This document shows, piece by piece, positions 34,351-42,917 of a DNA stretch of 64,000 nucleotides. This stretch comes from LD21 sp963715785 (GTDB taxonomy: Bacteria > Bacteroidota > Bacteroidia > Bacteroidales > VadinHA17): NCBI GenBank assembly GCA_963715785.1, contig OY970276.1, positions 2,604,001 through 2,668,000 on the forward strand, in the 5' to 3' direction. How positions within the stretch are numbered: the first letter of the stretch is position 1; each line of letters opens with the position of its first letter. The translations under genes were made by a program, and so were the position numbers. The notes beneath the pieces are model-generated. The model searched no databases, had not been told where the DNA came from, and saw only the letters and a program-made list of their open reading frames with translations.

Positions 34351-35121
34351 TCAGAATTTTAGATGTTTCACAGAGACTCCATTCTCTTTAATTTCCCGGA
34401 GAGAATCAATCCCTATTTTAAGATGCATCTCCACATAATTATTAGTCACTTTTACATCGCTTGCTTCAGTTTTGATGCCGGTGGAAATCATTGGCTGATC
34501 AGAAACCAATAGCAGTGCTCCTGTAGGTATCTCATTGGCAAAGCCTACTGTGAAAATAGTTGCAGTTTCCATGTCAATCGCCATTGCTCTGGTCTTTACG
34601 AGGTATTTTTTAAACCTGTCATCATATTCCCACACTCTCCTGTTTGTTGTATAGACGGTACCTGTCCAGTATTCTTTGTTAAATCGTGTGATCGTCGCAG
34701 AAATGGCGCTCTGCAGTTTAAATGCCGGGAGGGCCGGTACCTCATTCGGAAGATAGTCATTAGATGTTCCGTCACTCCTGATTGCGGCAATTGGGAGTAT
34801 GAGGTCACCAAGAGTATTCTTTTTCTTTAATCCCCCGCACTTACCAAGAAATAAAACGGCATTTGGCGTGACAGCACTCAGAAGATCCATAATGGTTGCT
34901 GCGTTTGGACTTCCCATTCCGAAGTTTATGATTGTAATGCCGTCAAATGTCGCATTGGGCATGTTCTTGTCCTTTCCTTCAATCTGAACATTATTCCATT
35001 TTGCAAAAAGTTCAACATAATACATGTAATTTGTAAGCAGGAAATATTTGCCAAAACTTTCAATCGTTTTGCCTGTGTATCGTGGAAGCCAGTTGTTAAC
35101 AATTTCCTCTTTGGTTTTCAT
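34351..35121 (-). CDS. amn: AMP nucleosidase
   Basis: This 256-residue enzyme of the nucleoside phosphorylase fold hydrolyses AMP to adenine and ribose 5-phosphate. It has INFGMGSPNAATIMDLL, AVLFLGKCGGLKKKN, AAIRSDGTSNDYLP and the ribose-contact AIDMETATIFTVGFAN. This is the short bacteroidal form; E. coli Amn is about twice as long with an extra N-terminal domain. The gene is divergent from the HsdR-N-like gene and cotranscribed with holA. Confidence 0.85.
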   Translation of the reverse strand: MKTKEEIVNNWLPRYTGKTIESFGKYFLLTNYMYYVELFAKWNNVQIEGKDKNMPNATFDGITIINFGMGSPNAATIMDLLSAVTPNAVLFLGKCGGLKKKNTLGDLILPIAAIRSDGTSNDYLPNEVPALPAFKLQSAISATITRFNKEYWTGTVYTTNRRVWEYDDRFKKYLVKTRAMAIDMETATIFTVGFANEIPTGALLLVSDQPMISTGIKTEASDVKVTNNYVEMHLKIGIDSLREIKENGVSVKHLKF

Positions 35122-35198
35122 CAGGTTATTTTAGTTAATAATTATCTCAATATATTTGTATAACCTCTTATGTTGTTCTTCATGGTTTTCTATGTAAA

Positions 35199-35242
35199 GA
35201 ACTTTGTGGAACCCGTGGTAAATTTTTTAAACCACAAAGTTC
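35199..35242. repeat. Nested inverted repeat between divergent amn and HsdR-N-like genes
   Basis: GAACTTTGTGG (35199-35209) and CCACAAAGTTC (35232-35242) are an exact 11-bp inverted repeat, with a second pairing GTGGT/ACCAC inside it. It is not in a terminator context, since neither flanking gene ends here. It could be a small dispersed palindrome or an operator for the divergent genes. Confidence 0.6.
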
Positions 35243-35309
35243 CCGAAGGATCACATAAGAGAAATCAGAAATAAATAACTTATTCTGCCGTCAAAAATAC
35301 GAAACTAAG

Positions 35310-35768
35310 TTGAAACTCTTAAATCTGCCGCAATATTCCTTCAGGATAACTGAAAGAGAGGGACGTGAGATGATCCTCGATCCTCTCAGGAGAAAATTTG
35401 TAAAACTCACACCTGAGGAGTGGGTACGGCAGAACTTTGTTCAATACCTTATCAATGAAGGGAAATACCCGCCCGGGCTTCTTGGAATTGAGATCCTCTT
35501 CACATTCAATAAGCTTAAGCGGAGGGTTGATATTTTAGTGCATGACAGGTCAGGGAAGCCTTTGATGATTGTAGAATGTAAATCTCCGGTGATTGATCTT
35601 GATGAAAAGGTTTTTGAACAGATTGCCACTTATAATATGAGCTACAAAGTGCCATTTCTTATTGTTACTAATGGAATGCATCACTATGCCTGTAAGATCG
35701 ATCATTCAGCAATGAAATTTGATTACCTTATGGTTATTCCGCTTTATGAAGAACTTTTAACATTATGA
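35310..35768 (+). CDS. Solitary HsdR N-terminal (PD-(D/E)XK-like) domain protein
   Basis: This 152-residue protein has the nuclease-fold segment RRVDILVHDRSGKP followed by MIVECKSP, matching the D-x(n)-ExK core of the N-terminal domain of type I restriction HsdR. There is no helicase domain and no hsdM or hsdS nearby, so it is not a restriction enzyme. The start is TTG at 35310, giving MKLLNLPQYSFRI. It overlaps the following Nudix gene by 4 bases, implying coupled expression. A nucleic-acid housekeeping role is possible but unproven. Confidence 0.8.
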   Translation: MKLLNLPQYSFRITEREGREMILDPLRRKFVKLTPEEWVRQNFVQYLINEGKYPPGLLGIEILFTFNKLKRRVDILVHDRSGKPLMIVECKSPVIDLDEKVFEQIATYNMSYKVPFLIVTNGMHHYACKIDHSAMKFDYLMVIPLYEELLTL

Positions 35769-36745
35769 TCTTAGTTACGTGTGCTATAATAAGGAACGAA
35801 GATGAAGAAATTCTGGTTGTTCAGAGGGGAGAGGCAACCGATCATCCATTTAAATGGGAATTTCCCGGCGGAAAGCTTATTGCCGGTGAGACTGAAGAGG
35901 AATGTATTATACGCGAGGTAGCGGAAGAATTATCGATGGAGATCGTGATATGCGGAAAATTGAATCAGGTTGATCACGATTATGGCCATAAACAGATCAG
36001 CCTGATACCATTTATTTGTGATACACTTGATGATATGCCATTTCTCTCTGAACACATAGCTTATAAATGGGTCAATGAAAAGGAATTAATGTCACTTGAT
36101 TTTTCAGAAGCGGATGTATTCGTCGCACAGAGCTATCTGGAAAAGAGGGCCAAGGATAAGACCGGATACAAAGAAGACGGAGTAATCCCTGCTGAAAATC
36201 CGAATGATAATGCAGATTTTAAGGTTATCCTCTTAAATATGATGAGTTCCAGGGAAGCTGATTGGATCGCAGCATCGGCGATAGAAAATGCTGATATGTT
36301 CCGCATATTATATGAATATTCATTTTCATCCGATCAAAGACTCGGTTTAAGGGCATCCTGGACCCTCACCAAAGCCTGTGACCAATGCCCGGAACTTATA
36401 TATCCGTATATTAACCAGATAGTTGAGGCTCTTCCTGGTATTAAAAACGAAAGTGCACTCCGGTCTTTTCTACGGATCTTATCATTGAGTGATTTTCAGA
36501 AAATCAATCCTGGGAAACACGGCAGACTGGCTGATTTCTGTTTTAGCTTATTGAATTCAGGCTTTTCTGCAATTGCCAATAAAGCATACTCAATGGAAAT
36601 ATTATATAAGCTTACCCTTATATATCCGGAACTGGCAGATGAACTTACGGGTTCAATTCTTATCCTGATGGAAGACGGTTCGGCTGGTATTACTTCCAGG
36701 GGCAGACATATACTCAGGAAACTGGCTGACTTAAATAAAACCTGA
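35765..36745 (+). CDS. Nudix hydrolase with C-terminal helical repeat domain
   Basis: This 326-residue protein starts with a MutT-like Nudix domain (about 1-135). The Nudix box GGKLIAGETEEECIIREVAEELS is complete and the WEFPGGK lead-in is typical of 8-oxo-dGTP or CTP pyrophosphohydrolases. Residues ~155-326 are helical and rich in Ala/Leu pairs (READWIAASAIENADMFRILYEYS, DQRLGLRASWTLTKACDQCPEL), resembling HEAT-like repeats. This tail is unusual for a MutT protein. The 4-base overlap with the HsdR-N-like gene suggests joint function. Confidence 0.75.
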   Translation: MILVTCAIIRNEDEEILVVQRGEATDHPFKWEFPGGKLIAGETEEECIIREVAEELSMEIVICGKLNQVDHDYGHKQISLIPFICDTLDDMPFLSEHIAYKWVNEKELMSLDFSEADVFVAQSYLEKRAKDKTGYKEDGVIPAENPNDNADFKVILLNMMSSREADWIAASAIENADMFRILYEYSFSSDQRLGLRASWTLTKACDQCPELIYPYINQIVEALPGIKNESALRSFLRILSLSDFQKINPGKHGRLADFCFSLLNSGFSAIANKAYSMEILYKLTLIYPELADELTGSILILMEDGSAGITSRGRHILRKLADLNKT

Positions 36746-36777
36746 ATAATAGAAGGAGCGGGGAAATAGCTTCCCGT

Positions 36778-36987
36778 TTACTTCTGATTTGAAACCCGGG
36801 GGAGTGCACTTTGTTTTTTGAGGTTCAATGGAAAGGTGCCGCCATTCTGAGACCAGGTGCCATCTATTGTTGAATCACCGGTCATCGTGCCGTTGTATTC
36901 TCCGTTTACGCCAGGAGCCAGAATAATGAGTTTCTGTTTATCCAGAGTCACTTTACCGCAAGGTATATCCTTTGCACCCTGATCGGG
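36778..36987 (-). pseudogene. Remnant of a paralogous hydrolase N-terminal domain
   Basis: Translated on the minus strand, this stretch reads PDQGAKDIPCGKVTLDKQK, then GEYNGTMTGDSTIDGTWSQNGGTF, ending at TAA (36778-36780). It parallels PDQGVKNILLGQVL and GEYAGTVTGDSTIEGAWTQRGQKF in the intact hydrolase just upstream. It has no start codon: in frame there is only a stop inside the end of the intact gene. It begins 4 bases after the hydrolase stop codon. It is most simply a leftover of a tandem paralogue after deletion. Confidence 0.7.
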
Positions 36988-36991
36988 TAGC

Positions 36992-38410
36992 CTATAATGC
37001 TGATATCCAGTCTGAAATTATTTTTAGCGCTTCCGGAGCAAAAGTCTCATCTATGGTTCCATATTCTGAAGGCAGTCCTGTTTTGCAATGCTGAAAAAGA
37101 TGATTAAGTCCGGGCAGCCCGACAGTCTTAACAGATTTATTACCCGATTTTTTTACAGCCTTTTCAATTGCAGGCAGGTTTTCATCTGCTGCAACCTGAA
37201 GATCCTTTTCACCATTCAGTGCAAGCACCGGACATTTTACCTTTTTCCAGTATACCGATGGATCAGTCATTATAAAATACCTGAACCATGTATAGGATTT
37301 TGCACCAAATTTCATTTTTAACTGATTGACAGTTGATTCTATATCTTTTTCAGGTAACTTTTTCTTTTCCTGATACTTTCTGAAGAGAGCAAGTATTTTT
37401 GTTTCAGCTTTATTGTTATCTTTTTCCTTCATAAGGATAGCATACATTTTTTTAGAAATCGCTGCTGTCTCCTTAATTTCATTCTCCTTTTCACCTGAGA
37501 GGCGGGCAATATCTCCGGTTTGTCGTAGTATTATGCGTTCTCCGTTTACACCGGGGCCGGCCAGAGATACAATAAACCCTGTTTCATGGTTTGTTGACGC
37601 CACCATAGCTGCAATTAATCCGCCTTCGCTGTGACCAACAAATCCGATTTCTTTCGGGTTGATATTCGGATTGGTTTTCAGAAAGTCAAATGCAGCCTCA
37701 GCATCGGTAGCCAGATCAGCAGAAGTAGATTCTGTGTAATTGCCCCGGGAGCCACCGACTCCCCGGTCATCATACCGGAGAACTGCAATTCCGTTTCTTG
37801 TAAGATAGTCAGCAATAACCAGGAATGGTTTGTGTCCCATTAACTCTTCGTTCCTGTTTTGAGCTCCTGATCCTGTTATCATAATAACCGCTTTAAAGGG
37901 ACCGGTGCCTTTTGGCAATGTCAGAGTTCCTGCCAGCTTAATATTAAACTTGTCATTATTAAAGGTAAGATCTTCAGAGGTGTATGGAAATGGTGGTTTG
38001 GGTTCCTGCGGCCTGTTGATCGTAAATGTTTTTTTAAGCTTATTAAGATTGGCTGTAAACTTCTGTCCCCTCTGAGTCCATGCTCCTTCTATTGTCGAAT
38101 CACCTGTAACTGTACCGGCATATTCTCCCATGAGGGCCGGAGCTTTAATAGTTAGTTTGTTATCTCTGAAGAGAACCTGTCCCAGAAGAATATTTTTTAC
38201 ACCCTGGTCGGGACTGTCGAGAGTTGCTGATAATGTATCATTATCGTTCATTCTTATATTAAAAACGAGCCGGAGATCAATCCCATTGACTGATATTTTT
38301 CCAAGCCATGAACCGGGCAGGATATTTTGGCTGGCTTGATTCTGAGCCGATGATATGTTTGGTAACATTGTAAGTATTAATAATATACGAAAGAAAACAA
38401 TTCTATTCAT
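36992..38410 (-). CDS. Secreted alpha/beta hydrolase with N-terminal beta domain
   Basis: From the ATG at 38410 this 472-residue protein has a signal peptide (about 1-21) and an N-terminal beta-rich domain (about 25-130, with GSWLGKISVNGIDLRLVFNI and the GDSTIEGAWTQRGQ strand). A serine-hydrolase domain follows with the nucleophile elbow GHSEGG and acid/base segments near CPVLALNGEKDLQV and GLNHLFQ. The oxyanion region ITGSGAQNRNEE is also typical. It probably acts on esters or peptides in the periplasm or outside. An upstream in-frame start at 38440 would displace the signal. Confidence 0.85.
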   Translation of the reverse strand: MNRIVFFRILLILTMLPNISSAQNQASQNILPGSWLGKISVNGIDLRLVFNIRMNDNDTLSATLDSPDQGVKNILLGQVLFRDNKLTIKAPALMGEYAGTVTGDSTIEGAWTQRGQKFTANLNKLKKTFTINRPQEPKPPFPYTSEDLTFNNDKFNIKLAGTLTLPKGTGPFKAVIMITGSGAQNRNEELMGHKPFLVIADYLTRNGIAVLRYDDRGVGGSRGNYTESTSADLATDAEAAFDFLKTNPNINPKEIGFVGHSEGGLIAAMVASTNHETGFIVSLAGPGVNGERIILRQTGDIARLSGEKENEIKETAAISKKMYAILMKEKDNNKAETKILALFRKYQEKKKLPEKDIESTVNQLKMKFGAKSYTWFRYFIMTDPSVYWKKVKCPVLALNGEKDLQVAADENLPAIEKAVKKSGNKSVKTVGLPGLNHLFQHCKTGLPSEYGTIDETFAPEALKIISDWISAL

Positions 38411-38563
38411 CTGAACCTGCAGTATAGTTAAAAACGACAATTTTCAATCGGCAAAGGTACAAAAATTAAGAGCAGGAGACAGCCGGTCGCCTCGTTCCTC
38501 AACTTTCCCTTTCTACTGTCAGAGTTCTTTACTAATTTTACAGTTCATTTTTAATACAGGCAG

Positions 38564-39178
38564 ATGAGGATAATAGATACGAAGGGACAGTTGTGTCCGG
38601 TGCCACTGATTGCGGCAAGGAGAGCCCTGAAGGAGACAGTTGCGGGGGAATCATTCGCTGTTCTGACAGATAACAAATCATCATTCGATAATTTAAGCCG
38701 TTTTCTGAAGGATAATAAAGCACAATATCATACTAGTGAATCAGAAGGTACCTGGACCATGACAATCACAAAGTCAAACGGTGAAGAAGTCAGGACAGTT
38801 GCGGAAGACTATTGTACTTCTGAAATTTCACATTTTCAGAAAGGAAATTTTGTTATAGTTTTTTCTTCTGACAAGATGGGAGATGGTGATGATCAGCTGG
38901 GAAAGTTGCTGATATCAAATTTCATTAAGGCATTGAAAGATCTTGAAAAGTTGCCTGGTAAGATCTTGTTTTATAACAGTGGTGTAAAACTGGTTACAAA
39001 CACATCGCCTGTAATTGAACATTTGCAGGATCTTGAGAAGATGGGGGTTGAACTAATGCTTTGTGCGACATGTGTCAGTTATTATTCGCTTGATTCACTG
39101 ATTGGTGCCGGAATCCTGAGCAACATGTATAGTATTGCAGAGGCAATGGCCGCTGCCGGAAGTGTTATTAAACCCTGA
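38564..39178 (+). CDS. yedF: YedF-type sulfurtransferase-like selenium metabolism protein
   Basis: This 204-residue protein has an N-terminal TusA/SirA domain with the CPxP motif (GQLCPVPLIAARRAL, Cys11) and a C-terminal DsrE-like domain (about 95-204) with Cys-containing loop MLCATCVSYYSL. This two-domain form is typical of the selenium-associated YedF family and is often found beside selD. It would handle persulfide or selenide delivery. selD starts 15 bases downstream, so they form an operon. Confidence 0.9.
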   Translation: MRIIDTKGQLCPVPLIAARRALKETVAGESFAVLTDNKSSFDNLSRFLKDNKAQYHTSESEGTWTMTITKSNGEEVRTVAEDYCTSEISHFQKGNFVIVFSSDKMGDGDDQLGKLLISNFIKALKDLEKLPGKILFYNSGVKLVTNTSPVIEHLQDLEKMGVELMLCATCVSYYSLDSLIGAGILSNMYSIAEAMAAAGSVIKP

Positions 39179-39193
39179 TAATAACCAGACAAA

Positions 39194-40234
39194 ATGAAAG
39201 AAGACCTTCTTCAGATGGTAGAACAAGGCGGCTGCTCTTCAAAAATATCGCCCAGGCTGCTTGAGGAAATCTTAAAATATCTCCCTCTGCCCAAAGATCC
39301 CAATATTCTTGTAGATATTGATACTCACGACGATGCGGGTGTTTACAAAATTAATGATGACCTGGCACTGGTTCTTACAACTGACTTTTTCCCACCTGTT
39401 TGCAGTGATCCCTATGAGTTCGGGCAGATAGCTGCTGCCAATTCAATAAGCGATGTATATGCAATGGGAGGCGATCCGGTGCTGGCACTTAATATAATGA
39501 TGTTTCCCGCTTCAAAACTGTCACTGGAAGCTTATGCGGATATTATGAAGGGAGGATTCGACAAGGCAACTGAGGCGGGTGTGCGGATTATAGGAGGACA
39601 TACCATCGATGATTTTCCCCCGAAATATGGACTTGCAGTAGTTGGGTTTATTCATCCTGACAAATTAATAACCAATGCAGGTGTCAGACCAGGTGATTCC
39701 CTTATACTCACAAAGCCAATCGGCACAGGAATAATTCTGGCAGGACACAGACTTGGAATGACTTCTGTCAGTGATATCAATGATGCTTTGTGCCAGATGA
39801 AGCTGCTTAATAAGTCGGGTGCTGAAGTGATGAAAAAATATCATATTAAGGGAGCAACTGATATAACCGGTTTTGGGCTTGCCGGTCATTCCATGAAGAT
39901 GGCTGTAGCAAGCAAAGTATCAATGGTTATAAATATGAAAAAAGTCAACTATATAGGCGATAGCTACTCATTGACTGATGACGGTTGTATTCCGGGTGCA
40001 TCATTCCGGAATCTTGAATATGCCGGTTCTGATATGGAATTTTCTGCTGATCTTGATTATAATCTGAAAATGCTCGCATTTGATGCCCAGACATCAGGAG
40101 GCCTGTTGTTCTCTGCACCAGCTGGTAAAACGGAGGAAATCCTGAAGGATTTGCATAGCGCCGGCCTTGTTAGTTCAAATGTGATCGGATTCGCTACGGA
40201 GCAAAAAGAGAAATTAATTTATCTCAATAATTAA
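39194..40234 (+). CDS. selD: Selenide, water dikinase (selenophosphate synthase)
   Basis: This 346-residue enzyme makes selenophosphate from selenide and ATP. The N-terminal catalytic segment QGGCSSKISP has Cys14 and Lys17; the codon is TGC, so this SelD does not itself use selenocysteine. DIDTHDDAGVYKI, LTTDFFPP, AAANSISDVYAMGGDP, GGHTIDDFPPKYGLAVVG and the TDITGFGLAGH segment are all present. selA, selB and selC are not in the window, so whether selenium goes to selenocysteine, selenouridine or a cofactor cannot be told. Confidence 0.95.
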   Translation: MKEDLLQMVEQGGCSSKISPRLLEEILKYLPLPKDPNILVDIDTHDDAGVYKINDDLALVLTTDFFPPVCSDPYEFGQIAAANSISDVYAMGGDPVLALNIMMFPASKLSLEAYADIMKGGFDKATEAGVRIIGGHTIDDFPPKYGLAVVGFIHPDKLITNAGVRPGDSLILTKPIGTGIILAGHRLGMTSVSDINDALCQMKLLNKSGAEVMKKYHIKGATDITGFGLAGHSMKMAVASKVSMVINMKKVNYIGDSYSLTDDGCIPGASFRNLEYAGSDMEFSADLDYNLKMLAFDAQTSGGLLFSAPAGKTEEILKDLHSAGLVSSNVIGFATEQKEKLIYLNN

Positions 40235-40391
40235 TAAACAAGAACTTAATCATTCTACCGCGATTATTCGTGTAGAACCCATCAATCTCATATCTGATTC
40301 ATTGTTAATTATTTCTGTCTCATCGAATTATCAAAAATATTGAATTTGATTTTTTGATCTTAATGTCAGACATGTATCTGCTGTGCTCTTT

Positions 40392-40402
40392 TGTAACAAT
40401 TA
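40392..40402 (+). promoter_or_regulatory. Candidate Pho-type operator upstream of the porin gene
   Basis: TGTAACAATTA lies 84 bases before the porin ATG. The identical 11-mer, in the transcriptional orientation, lies about 107 bases before phoU (48746-48756). Both flank a phosphate gene cluster, which makes a shared PhoB-like binding site plausible. Confidence 0.45.
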
Positions 40403-40485
40403 CTTAATCCATTTGCAATCACGGTGTAATAAGGAAAAATGACTTTTGTAGCATGAAAATCCAAGTCAAACCTAATAATCAAAAA

Positions 40486-41625
40486 ATGAAAAAACAACTA
40501 CTGTTACTCATGTTCATCCTATTGAGTTTAAATGTGTTTAGCCAAAAAGATACAACAAAAGTTGAATTTAAACCATCAGGCAAATTATGGGGTTATACAT
40601 TTGGTGACTTTTTATACAAGGGTCACACAAATGCATTCAATATGTCTAACACCCAATATGGCGGCACTCCGAAAGATTTTACATCGTTCGAGTTCAGACG
40701 GATCTACCTGGGATATGATTACGACATAAGTGAACATTTTTCAACTCAGCTGTTGCTGGCATATGAAGGTGCAACTTTTACAACAGATGGAAACCGTTCA
40801 GTGTATATAAAGGCAGCAAACCTGAGATGGAAAAATATCTTTCATAATAGTGATCTGGTAATAGGAGCAATGCCAACTCCAACATATTCAACAACATCTG
40901 AACCTGTTTGGGGTTATCGTTCACTCGAAAAGACTATCATGGATATTCGGAAGATCGGAGCTTCAGCCGATGTTGGCATAAGTTTACAGGGTAAGCTTAA
41001 TGACAGAGGTGATTATGGTTATAACTTTATGATAGCCAATGGTAGCGGAGCAAAACCTGAAGCTGATAAATTCAAAAAGTTTTATGGTGATGTATTTGCA
41101 AAATTTGCTGACCAGAAGATAATAATAGATCTTGGGGCAGACAACGAATGGACACAGGCAAAGCCGTACCAAAAAAATAAAACCACCTTTAAGGCTTTCG
41201 TGGCTTATCAGACAAAACCGTTTACTATTGGAGTCGAGGCGTTCCAGCAGGTACAGAAGAACAATACAGTTTTCACAGAGGCTCTTCCGTCAACGGTAAG
41301 GGATACTGTTAATGCACTCGCCTCGGGGATATCAATTTTTGCCAGAGGTCCGATAAACAATAAACTGGGATATGTTGTCCGTTACGATTATTACAATCCC
41401 GACAGCAAATTCAATGAAAATAATGTGTATGCCGGATCTTATACGGGTGTTTTTACAGAATCTCTTTTCCTGGCCGGACTTGATTATACGCCGGTTAAAA
41501 ACGTACATCTTATGCCTAATATATGGTACGACATGTATAAGAACCGTTATTCGGCAGTGAACGCACTTCCTGAGAAAAGCAACGACCTTGCATTCAGATT
41601 GACAGTATATTATATATTCAAATAA
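40486..41625 (+). CDS. Outer-membrane porin associated with the pst cluster
   Basis: From the ATG at 40486 this 379-residue protein has a signal peptide (MKKQLLLLMFILLSLNVFS), then a beta-barrel with alternating aromatic strands (FEFRRIYLGYDYDISEHFSTQLLLAYEG and similar), ending in the hydrophobic YYIFK. It is the size of phosphate-selective porins. It lies 65 bases before pstS and downstream of a candidate Pho operator, so it probably admits phosphate across the outer membrane. An upstream in-frame ATG at 40453 would put 11 polar residues before the signal. Confidence 0.75.
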   Translation: MKKQLLLLMFILLSLNVFSQKDTTKVEFKPSGKLWGYTFGDFLYKGHTNAFNMSNTQYGGTPKDFTSFEFRRIYLGYDYDISEHFSTQLLLAYEGATFTTDGNRSVYIKAANLRWKNIFHNSDLVIGAMPTPTYSTTSEPVWGYRSLEKTIMDIRKIGASADVGISLQGKLNDRGDYGYNFMIANGSGAKPEADKFKKFYGDVFAKFADQKIIIDLGADNEWTQAKPYQKNKTTFKAFVAYQTKPFTIGVEAFQQVQKNNTVFTEALPSTVRDTVNALASGISIFARGPINNKLGYVVRYDYYNPDSKFNENNVYAGSYTGVFTESLFLAGLDYTPVKNVHLMPNIWYDMYKNRYSAVNALPEKSNDLAFRLTVYYIFK

Positions 41626-41690
41626 TTAAAAGTTCTGTAATCTTAGAACTACTCCATTAAATCAATTTTTAAAACGAAAAATATGAAATT

Positions 41691-42767
41691 ATGAAAACGA
41701 TCAGATTAGTTTACATTTTTACATTCATCGCATTGGCAGGAATTTTTTCCAGCGCATTTTCCCCTATTTCAAAATCAGGTTTAAAACCTCCTGCCAGCGA
41801 TGTGGAATTACTAGGAGCAGGAGCAACATTTCCTTATCCTCTGTATTCCAAAATGTTCAGTGAATATAATAAGAAGACTGGCGTAAAGGTTAATTATCAA
41901 TCGATTGGCTCAGGAGGAGGAATAAAACAGCTGATGAGTAAAACAATTGATTTCGGTGCATCCGACGCTTTTCTTAGCCAGGAGGATATGGCAAATATGC
42001 CGGCTGCCGTAGTGCATATTCCGACTTGCCTAGGCGCAGCTATAATCACGTACAATCTTCCCGGAGATCCCGCACTTAAATTTACTCCCGACGTGGCTGC
42101 AGATCTTTTCCTTGGAAAGATCACCTCCTGGAATGATGCAAGGATCCAGAAACTGAATCCAACTGTCAAATTACCCAATATGCCAATTTCAATTGTGCAC
42201 CGTTCAGATGGTAGCGGCACTACTTTTATCTTTACTGATTATCTGTCGAAAGTAAGTGAGGAATGGAAGAATAAAGTGGGACACAAGACATCAGTCGACT
42301 GGCCGGTGGGACTTGGTGCCAAAGGGAACGAAGGCGTGAGCGGTATGATAAAGCAAACTCCAGGAGCTTTGGGATATGTAGAATTAATATATGCATTGCA
42401 AAACAAGATGCCGGTTGGCCTGTTGCAAAATAAAAGCGGGAAATATGTTGAGGCATCCATTAAATCGGTAACCGCTGCAGCAAATGTCACTCTTCCTGCT
42501 GATGCTCGTGTTTCAATTACCAACACCGATGCCCCCGATGGATATCCCATCAGCAGTTTCACCTGGATCCTTTTGTATAAGGAACAGAATTATGATAACC
42601 GGCCTGAGGATAAGGCAAAAGAGGTGGTAAAACTTGTATGGTGGATGACACATGAAGGACAACAGTATGCTACTCCTTTAATCTACGCGCCACTGCCAAA
42701 AGAAGCTTTGAAAGTTGTTGAAACGAACCTCAGATCTATAGTTTTTAATGGTAAGTCACTGTTATAA
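41691..42767 (+). CDS. pstS: Phosphate-binding periplasmic protein PstS
   Basis: This 358-residue exported protein (signal about 1-25) has the PstS pattern: LLGAGATFPYPLYSKMFSEY, NYQSIGSGGGIKQL, DFGASDAFLS, and the phosphate-contact HRSDGSGTTFIFTDYLSKV. GAKGNEGVSGMIKQTPGALGYVE follows. It would deliver phosphate to the PstCA permease encoded downstream. A strong intrinsic terminator follows the stop, so pstS is probably transcribed at a higher level than pstCAB. Confidence 0.95.
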   Translation: MKTIRLVYIFTFIALAGIFSSAFSPISKSGLKPPASDVELLGAGATFPYPLYSKMFSEYNKKTGVKVNYQSIGSGGGIKQLMSKTIDFGASDAFLSQEDMANMPAAVVHIPTCLGAAIITYNLPGDPALKFTPDVAADLFLGKITSWNDARIQKLNPTVKLPNMPISIVHRSDGSGTTFIFTDYLSKVSEEWKNKVGHKTSVDWPVGLGAKGNEGVSGMIKQTPGALGYVELIYALQNKMPVGLLQNKSGKYVEASIKSVTAAANVTLPADARVSITNTDAPDGYPISSFTWILLYKEQNYDNRPEDKAKEVVKLVWWMTHEGQQYATPLIYAPLPKEALKVVETNLRSIVFNGKSLL

Positions 42768-42785
42768 AACCAGAAACATCGCATT

Positions 42786-42826
42786 CAATAAGGCAGTCCC
42801 CTTTAGGATTGCCTTATTGTTTTATT
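42786..42826 (+). terminator. Intrinsic terminator after pstS
   Basis: CAATAAGGCA (42786-42795) and TGCCTTATTG (42810-42819) form a perfect 10-bp stem with a 14-base loop, followed by TTTTATT. It starts 19 bases after the pstS stop. Partial read-through could reach pstC. Confidence 0.8.
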
Positions 42827-42881
42827 AATCTCTGAACATTAACAAGTTTGGATTACAAAGTTTAATTTTACATATCCTAAA

Positions 42882-42908
42882 TTCTTAACTGTTGCCATTT
42901 GTTAAGAA
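42882..42908. promoter_or_regulatory. Inverted repeat just upstream of pstC
   Basis: TTCTTAAC (42882-42889) and GTTAAGAA (42901-42908) are exact 8-bp inverted repeats with 11 bases between them, ending 9 bases before the pstC start. This could be an operator or a leader hairpin controlling pstCAB translation. Confidence 0.4.
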
Positions 42909-42917
42909 ATAGAAAAT

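Noticed and set aside
35310..35768. Type I restriction-modification system
   Set aside because: Only an HsdR N-terminal-like domain is present; no helicase, methylase or specificity gene is in the neighbourhood.
36746..36777. GC-rich CGGGGAA/TTCCCG pairing after the Nudix gene as a terminator
   Set aside because: The stem is imperfect and lacks a clear T-tract; too weak to annotate.
41631..41650. Short hairpin AGTTCT/AGAACT between the porin and pstS genes
   Set aside because: The stem is only six bases with no T-tract, so it is not called as a terminator; porin and pstS may be cotranscribed.
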